Origin: an uncultured Clostridia bacterium
GTDB taxonomy: Bacteria > Bacillota > Clostridia > Oscillospirales > Acutalibacteraceae
Direction of reading: 5' to 3'
NCBI GenBank assembly: GCA_946499275.1
Contig: CAMMRL010000030.1
Location: forward strand, 1 to 33,257
Length of the DNA stretch: 33,257 nucleotides
Below the pieces are notes generated by a model that had not been told where the DNA came from, ran no database searches, and saw nothing but the letters and a program-made list of their open reading frames with translations. The position numbers and the translations under genes were made by a program. This document shows positions 16,034 through 25,900 of this stretch, in pieces (the stretch's first letter is position 1; each line of letters begins with the position of its first letter).

Positions 16034-18112
16034 CTATTGGAATCGGCTGCTGATCTCCTGGAATACCTCGGAAATAAAGTGCCCGAGCTGTGCGCTGAAG
16101 GTAAAAATCAGCATGCACAACACCCATACAACCCCTACTCCGAAAAGCACCAACAGGAAAATACCCACTGTCTTTTTCGCGGAATAATCGTTGAGCCTTC
16201 CCAGCGAGAGAATAAGGTTCCAGACAAGCCAAGCGTAAACAAAACCCTGGACGGCCAGGAATACGGATGCCTCCTGAGAAGCCACCACCTGGGAAACCAG
16301 CGTCAGCGCAGGCCATAGGACGATCATCGGCACCATCGAATACGCGTAGGCGGCGAAGGTTTCATACAGGGTCATCTCGCCGGAAAATACGCTGGTGACG
16401 GCGTAGGTACAGAGGACCATCGAGATATACGGAACCAGCACCATCGTTGCTTCATAAAAGACTGACACGTCCTCTTTTTCCATCGAGGATACCGTGTAGC
16501 CGGTGAAGTAGGAAGCGATAAACCGCACGACAATCAACGCGGCGGGCAGGATAATAACCGGCAGAAGGTTCACCCTTTGCCGCCGCCATTTGAGCAAATC
16601 CAGCATACGGATAGGGTGATAGAAGGAAAGCAGGCACAATCCCCCGAACTCCCGTCCCCTGGATACGCCGTGGTCATACAGCCCGTCTTCCACGGCATAA
16701 CACTTCTTGTGCAGGAACAGCAGCAGCCAGACCACCCCGACGGCAACCACTAGAACCACGCCGACCACCAGGCCAAAATGTTCTGTATAGAAAATGCTGC
16801 GCAGCGCGCCCAGCGTTTTCCCGTAATTGGCCTTATCCCCGATCTCGTAATATTCCTGTAAGGCCCCGCTGTAATCCTGTTGCTTGTAAAGGATGCTGGC
16901 GATATACTTCTGCGCCACCGGATAGCTGCTCATAAGCTGGCGCATCTCGTTCCACTGGGATAGCGATTCGTCATATTTCCCCTGCAGGTACAGCGAGGTA
17001 GCGGAATGCACCTGCTGCAAAAAGGCGGTGGGTGCCATCACCTGCAGGTTATTGCGGGAGCTGTCCAGTACGAACAGCCGGTCCTTCGTATCGTAACAGA
17101 TGGAGGTAATGGTTTCAAAGCTTCCTTTATTGCTGCCTTTTCCCCCAAATACCGCCAGCAGCTCCCCCACGTCGTTGTAATGGTACAGCTTGGAATTGTG
17201 CTGGTCGGCAACGGTGATCATGTCGTAGGAATCCACCGCGATATCCACGAAAAAGGGATATACCGTCTCGCCGTTTTCGTCGTACGTCAGCTCGCCGTAG
17301 AACCCCGCGGGGTAGGTGCTGTCCCCAATGGAATTGATCTTTTTGATCTGGTTGGCGTTGGCCATGGAGACCGCGTAAATCTTGTTGTCCGGCGTGATGC
17401 AGAAATTGTTGTACGACACTGGCTCCCGCTTTTCCAGCTTTTCCTTCTGCACGTCGGTAGCGAACAGGCGGACGAGGTAGTCGATCAGGTCGAAGCCGAC
17501 CGGCTCGGTCCCCACCAGGCCCTGGAACCGGTTGAGCGCGTCCAGGGTCAGGAACTGCTTGCCGATGAGCATGTAAATATACCCGTTATAGGAATTGATC
17601 CCGATTTTCGCGGGGTCGAAAGTCGCCAGGTTCTGGCTGAGCAGTTCAGATTCGGGCGCAACGAACTCTTCGATGTAAACGCCGTCCTTGTCCAGATGGA
17701 GGATCCGGGCGTTGCCGTTGTCTGCAATAAAGATATCCCCAGCTTCGTCCACATACAACCCCAGCGGGTACTGGAGGGGCACGCCGTTCGCTTCAGTGAT
17801 CACCTGGAGCAAGTTCCCCTCGCTGTCCAGCTTCAGCACAGCGTTGTTCCCCGTGTCGGCAATATAAATGCAGTCGTTCTGGTCGATAAAGACGTCTTGC
17901 GGGTTGTTCAGTTTGCCCTCGTCCCCGCTTTCGGGCATATAGCCCTGGATAAAGTCGATTACCTGCACGCATTCGTAGGTCACGGGGATGGCGATTTCTT
18001 CCCCCGGCTTGTCGCCCAGAACCACGTCGTGCCCGATCGTAGATTTCGCCTGCGCCGCAAATCCCGCTAACAAAACGAACAGCAGCACAAAAATGGAGCA
18101 TTTTTTCAGCAC
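16034..18112 (-). CDS. NHL-propeller and Yip1-domain membrane protein
   Basis: A 692-aa multi-part protein. The start is taken as the GTG at 18112, seven bases after AGGAGG; a GTG at 18118 is too close to it. A signal peptide covers about residues 1-22. NHL-type propeller repeats follow (about 65-360), with NPQDVFIDQNDCIYIADTGN and YPLGLYVDEAGDIFIADNGN as the clearest copies. A helical TPR-like stretch (about 365-430, YLQGKYDESLSQWNEM) leads to a membrane segment near 445-467 and then a Yip1-like bundle of about five membrane helices to the C-terminus. The propeller should be outside the cell. Together with DUF5696 and the permeases it looks like part of a cell-surface capture or sensing complex. 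That role is inferred from neighbours. Confidence 0.75.
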   Translation of the reverse strand: MLKKCSIFVLLFVLLAGFAAQAKSTIGHDVVLGDKPGEEIAIPVTYECVQVIDFIQGYMPESGDEGKLNNPQDVFIDQNDCIYIADTGNNAVLKLDSEGNLLQVITEANGVPLQYPLGLYVDEAGDIFIADNGNARILHLDKDGVYIEEFVAPESELLSQNLATFDPAKIGINSYNGYIYMLIGKQFLTLDALNRFQGLVGTEPVGFDLIDYLVRLFATDVQKEKLEKREPVSYNNFCITPDNKIYAVSMANANQIKKINSIGDSTYPAGFYGELTYDENGETVYPFFVDIAVDSYDMITVADQHNSKLYHYNDVGELLAVFGGKGSNKGSFETITSICYDTKDRLFVLDSSRNNLQVMAPTAFLQQVHSATSLYLQGKYDESLSQWNEMRQLMSSYPVAQKYIASILYKQQDYSGALQEYYEIGDKANYGKTLGALRSIFYTEHFGLVVGVVLVVAVGVVWLLLFLHKKCYAVEDGLYDHGVSRGREFGGLCLLSFYHPIRMLDLLKWRRQRVNLLPVIILPAALIVVRFIASYFTGYTVSSMEKEDVSVFYEATMVLVPYISMVLCTYAVTSVFSGEMTLYETFAAYAYSMVPMIVLWPALTLVSQVVASQEASVFLAVQGFVYAWLVWNLILSLGRLNDYSAKKTVGIFLLVLFGVGVVWVLCMLIFTFSAQLGHFISEVFQEISSRFQ

Positions 18113-18123
18113 GCCCACCCCTC

Positions 18124-19005
18124 CTATTTGATTCCAGAATGGGCCATCGTGGCCATTACGCGTCTTTGCTGCAGGATAAAGATGATCAGCGACGGGGCCA
18201 TGATGATGAAGCTGGCGGCCGCCAGGGCCCCCGCCCTGGCCAGGTTGGTATTTTCCGAGATGGCCGTAAGCATAACCGGGAGAAGCCGCAGAGACTGATC
18301 GGATATGTAGATAAGCGACGCGGCGCCGTCATTCCAGCAGGCGGTAAAGGTAAACACCAGCAGCGTCGCCCACGCAGGCCGCAGGAACGGCAGCGCGATT
18401 TTCATGTAAATGCTGAATTCCCCCGCGCCGTCGATCCGCGCGGCCTCCAGCAGCGGTTTAGGGAGCTGGTCGCAGAACTGCTTCATCAGGAACATGCCGT
18501 ACGCCCCGGCGATTTTCGGAACAATCAGCGCCGCATAGGTGTTGTACAGCCCCAGCCATTTGATAATCATGTACAACGGGATCTGGATGACGTTCCCAGG
18601 GAAGGTCATCGCAATGATCACCAGCGTAAAAAGCACCTTGGAGAACGGGACAGTCAGCTTGGACATGGCGTAGCCGCCCATCGTCGCCACCACGATGGTG
18701 CCAAGCACGGCCAGCGCGGTGACCAGCACGCTGTTGAACAGGTACCGCAGAAACGGGACGGTGGAAGAATCCAGCGCCAGAAAAAGCTGGGAAAAATTGC
18801 TGAGGGTCGGTTTTTTTACAAAAAAGACAGGCGGGAATTTCAACAGCTCGTCGATCGGCTTGAAGGCGGTGCCCAGCACATAAACCAGCGGCAGCGCCAT
18901 GATACACGCCAGCCCGATCATCGCCGCGTAAAGGAGGATCTTGCTGAAGTTCAGCCGGACCGCGTCGCGGTGGCGGATTTTGATTTTGATGCCCTTTTCA
19001 ACCAT
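18124..19005 (-). CDS. Carbohydrate ABC permease, MalG-like (system 1)
   Basis: A 293-aa inner-membrane sugar permease with six hydrophobic segments. The EAA loop is normal: LLEAARIDGAGEFSIYMK followed by IALP. The ending MATMAHSGIK is typical of MalG-type subunits. Its start codon shares one base with the stop of the upstream permease (TAATG), so translation is coupled. The stop lies within the ribosome site of the NHL-Yip1 gene. It pairs with the permease at 19005-19967 and most likely takes substrate from the 981-aa binding protein just upstream. Confidence 0.9.
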   Translation of the reverse strand: MVEKGIKIKIRHRDAVRLNFSKILLYAAMIGLACIMALPLVYVLGTAFKPIDELLKFPPVFFVKKPTLSNFSQLFLALDSSTVPFLRYLFNSVLVTALAVLGTIVVATMGGYAMSKLTVPFSKVLFTLVIIAMTFPGNVIQIPLYMIIKWLGLYNTYAALIVPKIAGAYGMFLMKQFCDQLPKPLLEAARIDGAGEFSIYMKIALPFLRPAWATLLVFTFTACWNDGAASLIYISDQSLRLLPVMLTAISENTNLARAGALAAASFIIMAPSLIIFILQQRRVMATMAHSGIK

Positions 19006-19967
19006 TATCCCCGCGCCCTCCTTTTCCTCACCGGTTTTTCCTCCCGTTCGCTGAGCAGCCGGATCACCACCTGGCCCAAGCCGAAGGAGAGGAAGAACAG
19101 CACCATGCTGACAGCGGAGGCGTATCCCATCTCAAACCGCAGGAACCCATAGTCCTGGATATGGGCGGCCAGCGTGTGGGCCACATAGTTCGGGCTGGGG
19201 AAACCGCCGAAGCTCGGGAACACGCCGAGCGACACCACGATGGTGTTGATCGCGCCGTACAAAAGCTGGGGCTTTACCTGCGGCAGGGTAATAAACCAGA
19301 GTTCCTGAAAAACATTGCGGATCCCGTCGATCCGCCCGGACTCCGAAAGTTGGGGGTCCAGGTTCTGGAGCCCCGCCATGAACACCAGGAAGCCGGTGCC
19401 CATGCTTCCCCATACCAGAATCAGGATATTGATCGGTACGATGAAATCCGTATCCGCATTCCAGATGATGGGCGACTGGATCAAGCCGGCGTTGATCAGC
19501 AGGTTGTTGATAAAGCCGTACCGGTCCCCGCTGAACAGGTAATCCCAGATCACCACCATGCCGCTCCCGGCGATGGAGGGAGCGTAGAAGATCACGGTGA
19601 ACAGCTTCTTCATCTTCATATTGTTGATGATCCAGGCGAACAAGAAGGACGCCAGGTACCCCACCGGCCCGGCGATGCCGCCGATAATGAAGGTGTTCTG
19701 CAACGCTTTGGCGAAGTTCTCGTCAAAAATAAAGAGGTTCTTATAGTTGTCCAGTCCGATGAACTTCGGCGTCATCAGCATATCGTAATTGGTAAAGCTC
19801 ATCGCCATACCAATCAGTACCGGAACGATCGTGAATAATACAAACAGTATAAAGAATGGCATAAAAAACAAAGAGCCCATTCCATACTTTTGTATCCACC
19901 GCTTTATCCAGGATTTTTTAGGGCTCGAAGCCTTGGTGGCCGGCGCCTTGATTGTCGAGGTTTTCAT
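19005..19967 (-). CDS. Carbohydrate ABC permease, MalF-like (system 1), altered EAA loop
   Basis: A 320-aa inner-membrane sugar permease with a 35-residue Lys/Ser-rich cytoplasmic start, six hydrophobic segments (the first at about residues 31-55) and a basic tail (VRKRRARG). The ATPase-docking loop is degenerate: LSESGRIDGIRNVFQ in place of LYEAAxIDGA, keeping the Gly-Arg-Ile-Asp-Gly core and the LITLP-like ITLP. This form is seen in permeases that work with large binding proteins. AAAGGAG lies seven bases before the ATG, which overlaps the previous stop as ATGA. It is co-translated with both its binding protein and its MalG-like partner. Confidence 0.88.
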   Translation of the reverse strand: MKTSTIKAPATKASSPKKSWIKRWIQKYGMGSLFFMPFFILFVLFTIVPVLIGMAMSFTNYDMLMTPKFIGLDNYKNLFIFDENFAKALQNTFIIGGIAGPVGYLASFLFAWIINNMKMKKLFTVIFYAPSIAGSGMVVIWDYLFSGDRYGFINNLLINAGLIQSPIIWNADTDFIVPINILILVWGSMGTGFLVFMAGLQNLDPQLSESGRIDGIRNVFQELWFITLPQVKPQLLYGAINTIVVSLGVFPSFGGFPSPNYVAHTLAAHIQDYGFLRFEMGYASAVSMVLFFLSFGLGQVVIRLLSEREEKPVRKRRARG

Positions 19968-22909
19968 CGGCCCGCTCCTTTACTCTCCGAAGGCTGGATA
20001 TTGTACATATCCTGCTTGCGTTCCAGTTCCTTATTGATGGTCAGTATCGCTTTTTCGAGCGCTTCCCGGGGTGAAAAATCGTTATACAGTGCGTCGTTGG
20101 TGGCGTTGGAAATGGCGCGGGTGGTGATCACGCCGCCCAGGACGCTGGGCACCGCCGTCGCCCACTCGAAGGAATCGACAATTTTCGCCAGATGCTGCTG
20201 GTCCCACGGCAGGGATTGGAAAGCTTCGATGTTGGCGGAGTTCCAGCGCGCGCTGGCGCCGATCTTTCCTTCCACCTGAACACCGAAGGACTGCTGGATT
20301 TCCGCGCTGGTCCACCATTTCAGAAATTCCCAGCATTCCTCTTCCTTGTCCGTCTGGGACAGGATGATGTCGGCAAGCCCCGTCAGGCCGGTGGTGGAAC
20401 GGTCGATCGTGCCGTCTTCCTTCCGGATCCCCGGCACAAGCTCCAGATCCCATTTCCCGGCCAGTTCCGGCGCGGCGGTCAGTATCTGCATATAAGCGGT
20501 ATAATCCACAATGCCGATCGGCATTTCTCCGGTACGGAAACGGTTGTAAAAGTTGGAGGTGATCGGGTAGCCCAGATCCAGGAACAGGGAAATATACTGC
20601 TCAAACGCGGCGTACGCCTCCGGCTGGTCAAGTGCGGTCCGCAAGCCGTCCTCGGTATAATACGCGCCGCCCATCTGGTACAACAGCAGGTCAAAAGTCG
20701 GAGCCGCCATCTGCATATTATTCTGGTACAGCACCGGCAACGTCTGATAGAACACCTGATCCCATGTCTGCGGCAGGGGGAGGTTCAGATTGCTGAGGAT
20801 ATCCTTACGGTAAAGCATCACATTAAAATTGATCGTTTCCGGAAGAGCGAATACCCCGCCGCTATAACGGAAAGGAATCAGGCTGTTTTCCAGGAACCGC
20901 TTGGAAACCTCCGCATAATCGGGGAACTGGGTGAGATCTAGGCTCACGCCGCGGATGGCGTATTCCACCGGGGTGTCCACCGAAACGCTCAGCGCGACAT
21001 CCGGGGCGGTCCCGCTGGTGATAGCAAGCAGCATCGCGTTGACCGTCCCCCCCATCAGGCTGTTGCTGGGCAGCACGTTGAGATTGACGCCGATCCCGTT
21101 TTTGCCGGTAAACTCGCTGTCGATCAGCCCTTTGAGGATTTCCGCCCACTCCGTCCCGCGGCTGATCCAAACGTCGATGGTTTCCGTGACTGTCTGATCG
21201 GACACGGTCATGCCCACCCGATTGTAGTCTTTGCGGAAAGAAGCGGCGAAGTTCTCCAGCGTACCCCATATCCGGGACCATACGCTGGACTCGCGAACAG
21301 TAAACTCCCCGCCCGTAGGCACCAGCTCGATGCTGTCGATCCCGAGGGGAGATACCTGCACGTCGGTCAAAAAGTTTCCCAGCACCGTCAAGCTGTTCAC
21401 CATATCGTCCAGCCGTTTGGGGATCACGTCCGGATCCTCAACCATCTCCCGGAGCTGCTGCTCCACCATTTTCAGGTTGTTGACCACCGATGCCCGGCTG
21501 CTGGACGCCTGGACGACCAAATCGCTGATCTCTTTAATTTCGTCCGCCAGCCCCTGGAAGGTTCCCAATAGGTTGGGGACGGACTTATCCAAGTCGTAAT
21601 CGTAATTCGGGTCGGGGCTGGCGCTGGTGATCATCAAAATTTTCCGGTAGGCTTCCGACAATCCGTCGATCACCGTCTGCGCCTTGTTGTACGCCTGTGT
21701 TACATATTGGCTGATTTTCACCGATAGGGTGAGGGTGTGCTCCCCCTCGGACAGATAGAAACGGTAAGGGTTCCCCTGCGGGTCCTCCAGCGGCCGGGTA
21801 TACCAGTTGCTGTCGGAAGGGAACGCATATTCCAGCAGTTCCTGAAAAGGCACCTCCCCATCGATGCGGATCTGCCGGTAAGAAGAGGATCCTTCGTTCC
21901 ACGTCTGCTGGGCGCGGAAAGCGATGCTGTACAGCCCCGCCTTTTCCACGGTGAACCGATAGGTGATTTCCTGGTTGCCGGTACGCCAGGAGTAGCCCCC
22001 CATGGCGTTCAGCCGGCGGTGGGCGGTCCCTTTCGGCACCGTCATCGGGTCGCCGTCGTTGTAAGAACTCACCGTACTGTCCGATTTATGGACAATATGC
22101 TCGCGATCCTCCGCCTGGAAGGCGATCGTCCCCGCCGCCGGCTGATAGCCCTGTTGTTCGTATTCCGTCTCTACCTCTGCATAACTCGGGATTTCGGCGG
22201 GAGCGGTAAAACGGATTTCGGAAAGGAGCACCGGCTGGTCCACATAGCTCAGCCGCAGGGTGTGCGTCCCCGCTTCCAGCTTCCACAGCAGCGGCTCGGA
22301 ATACCGTCCCGCCATATCGCCGACCGCGCGGGTGGTCCATTCCCGCACTTCTTCCTGCAGCGCCCCGACCTCGTCGCCGACGCTGTTGATGACCGTGTCC
22401 GCCGCATCCACATAAAACCGGGGCAGCACCAATACATCCGTCTCCGCGTAAGGCTTTTCGCCGTCCAGCATTGCCGCCCGCTGGATCGGCAGCCCGGTTC
22501 CGCCGATTGCATAATACTTGATCTGCATTTGGTACAGTCCGGTTTCCGGGACGGTAAAGGTCCATTCCACATAATCCGTTTCCGTATCGTACAACAGGCC
22601 GGCAACGCCGTCCTGCGTCTGGGTGACGGGCGTCTCCCCCTCAAATGCGGCGTAATCGGCGGCGGGTAGGACGATATCCGGAACGCCCGCCGCCCTTTTA
22701 TAGCCCGCTTCTTCCCAAGAGGACAATACCTCCGCGTAACCCGGGTCGCTTTCGTAGGCCACGGCCTCCCCCTCAAACAAGATCGAGTATTTATCGATCA
22801 GTTTTTCGGCGGAAGCTAGGATACCGGCCTGAGCGGCCACCACGCCGGCCAGCGCTGCGGCAAGAAGACATTTCGCCCATGTGCGGAGCCGATGTTTTTT
22901 GTTACGCAT
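19964..22909 (-). CDS. 981-aa sugar-binding protein with N-terminal CBM-like modules
   Basis: A secreted binding protein far larger than the usual 400-550 residues. The ATG at 22909 has a perfect AGGAGG eight bases upstream, and the reading frame further upstream lacks one. A Sec signal ends near ILASAEK (about residue 34), with no lipobox Cys. Residues about 43-236 and 261-400 look like two beta-sandwich carbohydrate-binding modules: FEGEAVAYES, WTFTVPETGLYQMQIKYY, and FQAEDREHIVHK, YRFTVEKAGLYSIAFRAQ. A helical spacer (about 403-520) follows. Residues about 570-981 are a family 1 solute-binding fold: NVLPSNSLMGGTVNAML, TSGTAPDVAL, ALPETINFNVMLYRKDIL. It is coupled by overlap to the system 1 permeases, so it is probably their receptor. 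How a soluble protein stays at the surface is unclear; the modules may hold it on glycan. Confidence 0.85.
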   Translation of the reverse strand: MRNKKHRLRTWAKCLLAAALAGVVAAQAGILASAEKLIDKYSILFEGEAVAYESDPGYAEVLSSWEEAGYKRAAGVPDIVLPAADYAAFEGETPVTQTQDGVAGLLYDTETDYVEWTFTVPETGLYQMQIKYYAIGGTGLPIQRAAMLDGEKPYAETDVLVLPRFYVDAADTVINSVGDEVGALQEEVREWTTRAVGDMAGRYSEPLLWKLEAGTHTLRLSYVDQPVLLSEIRFTAPAEIPSYAEVETEYEQQGYQPAAGTIAFQAEDREHIVHKSDSTVSSYNDGDPMTVPKGTAHRRLNAMGGYSWRTGNQEITYRFTVEKAGLYSIAFRAQQTWNEGSSSYRQIRIDGEVPFQELLEYAFPSDSNWYTRPLEDPQGNPYRFYLSEGEHTLTLSVKISQYVTQAYNKAQTVIDGLSEAYRKILMITSASPDPNYDYDLDKSVPNLLGTFQGLADEIKEISDLVVQASSSRASVVNNLKMVEQQLREMVEDPDVIPKRLDDMVNSLTVLGNFLTDVQVSPLGIDSIELVPTGGEFTVRESSVWSRIWGTLENFAASFRKDYNRVGMTVSDQTVTETIDVWISRGTEWAEILKGLIDSEFTGKNGIGVNLNVLPSNSLMGGTVNAMLLAITSGTAPDVALSVSVDTPVEYAIRGVSLDLTQFPDYAEVSKRFLENSLIPFRYSGGVFALPETINFNVMLYRKDILSNLNLPLPQTWDQVFYQTLPVLYQNNMQMAAPTFDLLLYQMGGAYYTEDGLRTALDQPEAYAAFEQYISLFLDLGYPITSNFYNRFRTGEMPIGIVDYTAYMQILTAAPELAGKWDLELVPGIRKEDGTIDRSTTGLTGLADIILSQTDKEEECWEFLKWWTSAEIQQSFGVQVEGKIGASARWNSANIEAFQSLPWDQQHLAKIVDSFEWATAVPSVLGGVITTRAISNATNDALYNDFSPREALEKAILTINKELERKQDMYNIQPSESKGAGR

Positions 22910-22933
22910 AAGGGGTTCCTCCTTTAATAAACA

Positions 22934-22960
22934 GGCAACCACTCGTAACGAATGGCTGCC
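22934..22960 (-). other. Intercistronic 12-bp hairpin
   Basis: In the RNA, positions 22960-22949 pair with 22945-22934 over 12 bp (two G-U wobbles) around a UUA loop. It sits between the surface-protein stop codon and the AGGAGG of the 981-aa binding-protein gene. No T-run follows, so it is more likely to stabilise or process the message than to end it. Confidence 0.55.
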
Positions 22961-22982
22961 CATTTATTCTCACTCAATGACG

Positions 22983-25900
22983 TTATGCTTTCCGCTTGCG
23001 TGTGGCCACTGCCACCGCCGCCGCGCCGGCGGCCAGCAGCAGGATGCTGACCGGCATGGCATAACCGGTGTCCACCGGATCCTTCGGCGTTGTTCCGCCG
23101 TTGTTATCCGTGAGATTGAACTCCATCGGAACATACGCAAAAATGATGGATTCGGATATGTCGTACGCCACAACCTGCGCGAGATACTTTTTCGACACAT
23201 CCAGCCCCAGGAAAGTAACAGAACCGTCCTCAAAGTCCGCTGTCTCCTTGGTTACATACACGTTTTTGCCGTCTTCCACGCTGTAGAGATATACCGTGTA
23301 GCTGTAAACGCCGTCAACCCAATCCCAATGAATGGTAGCGTTGTCACCGTTCACCGTCACGTTGTTGGCCGTCATGGTCTCGTCAAAGGGTAGCGGGCCG
23401 CTCATGTACTCCGGTACGTCCTCGGCAAGGGTAGTGAATTCCACCAGGTTGGACGCGCTGAGGATCTTCTCGTTCGTGTCCAACGCCAGAACCTGCACCG
23501 CGTATTTCGTGGAAGCGGTCAAGCCGCTGATGGTGCTTTCCAGCTGACGGGTGCTGTCGGTTTTCACAAAGGTATACGCGTCGCCGTCCACCGTGTACAG
23601 GTTGACGTAGTACTGGTACGCGCCTTCCATGGCGTTCCATTTCGCATCCACAAAAGTGCTTTCAAAGGAAGCTTCCAGCGTGATGTCCTCGCCGGGCGTC
23701 AGCGGCTGCACCATGTAGGATGGATTGATCAGGGTGCGTACCTTCTCTTTAAACGCTTCCAGATCCTTGACAACGCCCAAGTCGTCGATGTACAGCGTCT
23801 TTCCGGCAACGTTCACAGCGGAACCCGCCGCCTGGAAGTCGATGTTCACGATATCCGAAACATCAAACGGGGCCGTTCCTTCCGGGGAACCGTCAGGGAT
23901 CAGGTCTTTGGCATCGATGATCGCGTAGCCCCAGGTGTTCAGCGTGAAGTCCTGCGTACCGGCGGCTCCCACCGTTTCGGAACCGGTGCGGATAAAGGTG
24001 ATCGGCGTCCAGTTATGGGATTTGCCGTCCTTGGTGGTGATGTTCACATACACATTGTAATAGCCCGTACCCGTTTCATCGGTCCGGTTGTACGGCAGGG
24101 AATACCAGAAGGCAAGCCCCTCCGCGCCTTTTTCTGCCGAAGCGAAATCCCCTTTGATATGGTAGGAGTTGTTGGCGTTGTCGTTGAGCGGCAGGGCGGC
24201 CGCGCTCCCGTCGGGAGACGGGGTGCCGGACTCTTTGGATAGCGTGCTGTTCAGAGCATCGAAGCCCCAACCTTCGGGGAGCTGCTCTTCCTTGGTGAAG
24301 TCGTTAATAATGTCGTAGTTGTCGTCATACAGGTCCGCAAGCTCCGAATCGCCGGGCTGCCCCGGGTTATCCGGCTCCTCGGGGGTGCCGGGATCAGCGG
24401 ATTCCTTGCAGTTAAGCAGTTCCATCGACATTTCGACAAACGCATCCTTATCCTTGACCGCGCCGATATCGTCGATATACATTGTGCGGCCTTCAATGTT
24501 CCAGCCGCTCGAAAGCTGCAGGTCGATGCTCCGGATATCGGCAATGTCAAATTTCGTCCCCGAAGTGTCGTCCACCAGCAGCGCGGTGTCGATTACCACA
24601 AAGCCGGAGGTGCCCAGTTTGAACTCCTGCGCCCCCGCATTGGTGTTGACCACCTTGGTGGAATCCTTGCGGATAAAGGTGGCCGGCGTCCAGGCATGGA
24701 CCCAGTCTCCATTCTCGCCATCCGCATAGATATTGATGTTTGCCGTGTAGTGGCCCGAGCCTGAATCCTCGTCCCCGGAATAGGGGAGGGAATACCAGAA
24801 CACCAGGGCCTCCGCGTCCTGCGTCACCACCCCGTAATTGCCATAGAGGTTGAAACAGTTCTTGCCCTCTTCACCGAAAGGCAGGGCGGCCGCGCTTCCG
24901 TCCAGGGAGGGGGTACCCGATTTGGTGGTCAGGGAACACAGCGGCTCCGGAGGATAGCCCCAGCTGGTGGGAAGATTATCATCGGTTGTGTAATCGTTAA
25001 TCATGATATAATTGTCGCCGAACAGCTCGGCAAACGGATCTTCCGGTTCTGGTTCCGGGTCGGTCCCGGGATCCACCTTGACCAGTTCGTCCTTTTTCTT
25101 TTCCAGAGCAGCCAGCACGCGAGCCATATCCGGCGTACCGGTCAAGGCTTTGTACAGCACCGTTTTGCCATTCAGGTCGTTCAACACCGCCTTCGCGTCC
25201 TGCAGGGCTGCCGCGAACGGCTTCCAGGTTTCGGGGGTGTAAGCGGCTTCCTGCTCCGCTTCCGCCGCAGTGACGGCGGACTGCAGTGCGGTTACATCAT
25301 ATTTGGCGGTAATGGCAGTCTCAAAGGCTTCCACGTCCTTAACATAGCCAATATCGTCGATATACAGGGTTTCGTTTGCGGTATTTACGCCGCCGCCGGG
25401 CCTGTCAAAGTGTAAAACCAGGCGGGTAATTTCCGAGATCGGGAATGTCTCCGCCGTGTTGGCGTCGTTCGTCAGATCTTCCGCCTTGATAATCGCATAG
25501 CCGCTGGTATTCAGCGTGAAGTCCTGCGGATAGCCGGCTGCCCCGTCTCTGCTGGTGCCGTCTGCAAAAACGAAATCCACCCCCACATAGTTATGGGCCT
25601 TTGCCCCGGCAATGACATGGACAGAGGGATTATAATATCCCGCCGGGACGGTTTCGGCATCGCCGGTATACGGCAGAGAGTACCAGAACACTACTGCTTC
25701 CGCGTCCTCCGGCGCATCGGTAAACGCGTTGTCAATATAGAAGCAGCTGTTGGCATTCTCGTTCAGCGGCAAAGCCGCTGCGCTGCCGTCCGGGGACGGG
25801 CCACCGGAATCGGTAGACAACGCCGGCGTTGTGAACGGTTCGTGTCCCCAAACCGTCGGCAGTGTGTCGGCCGACGTGTAGTTATTCACCACCACATAGT

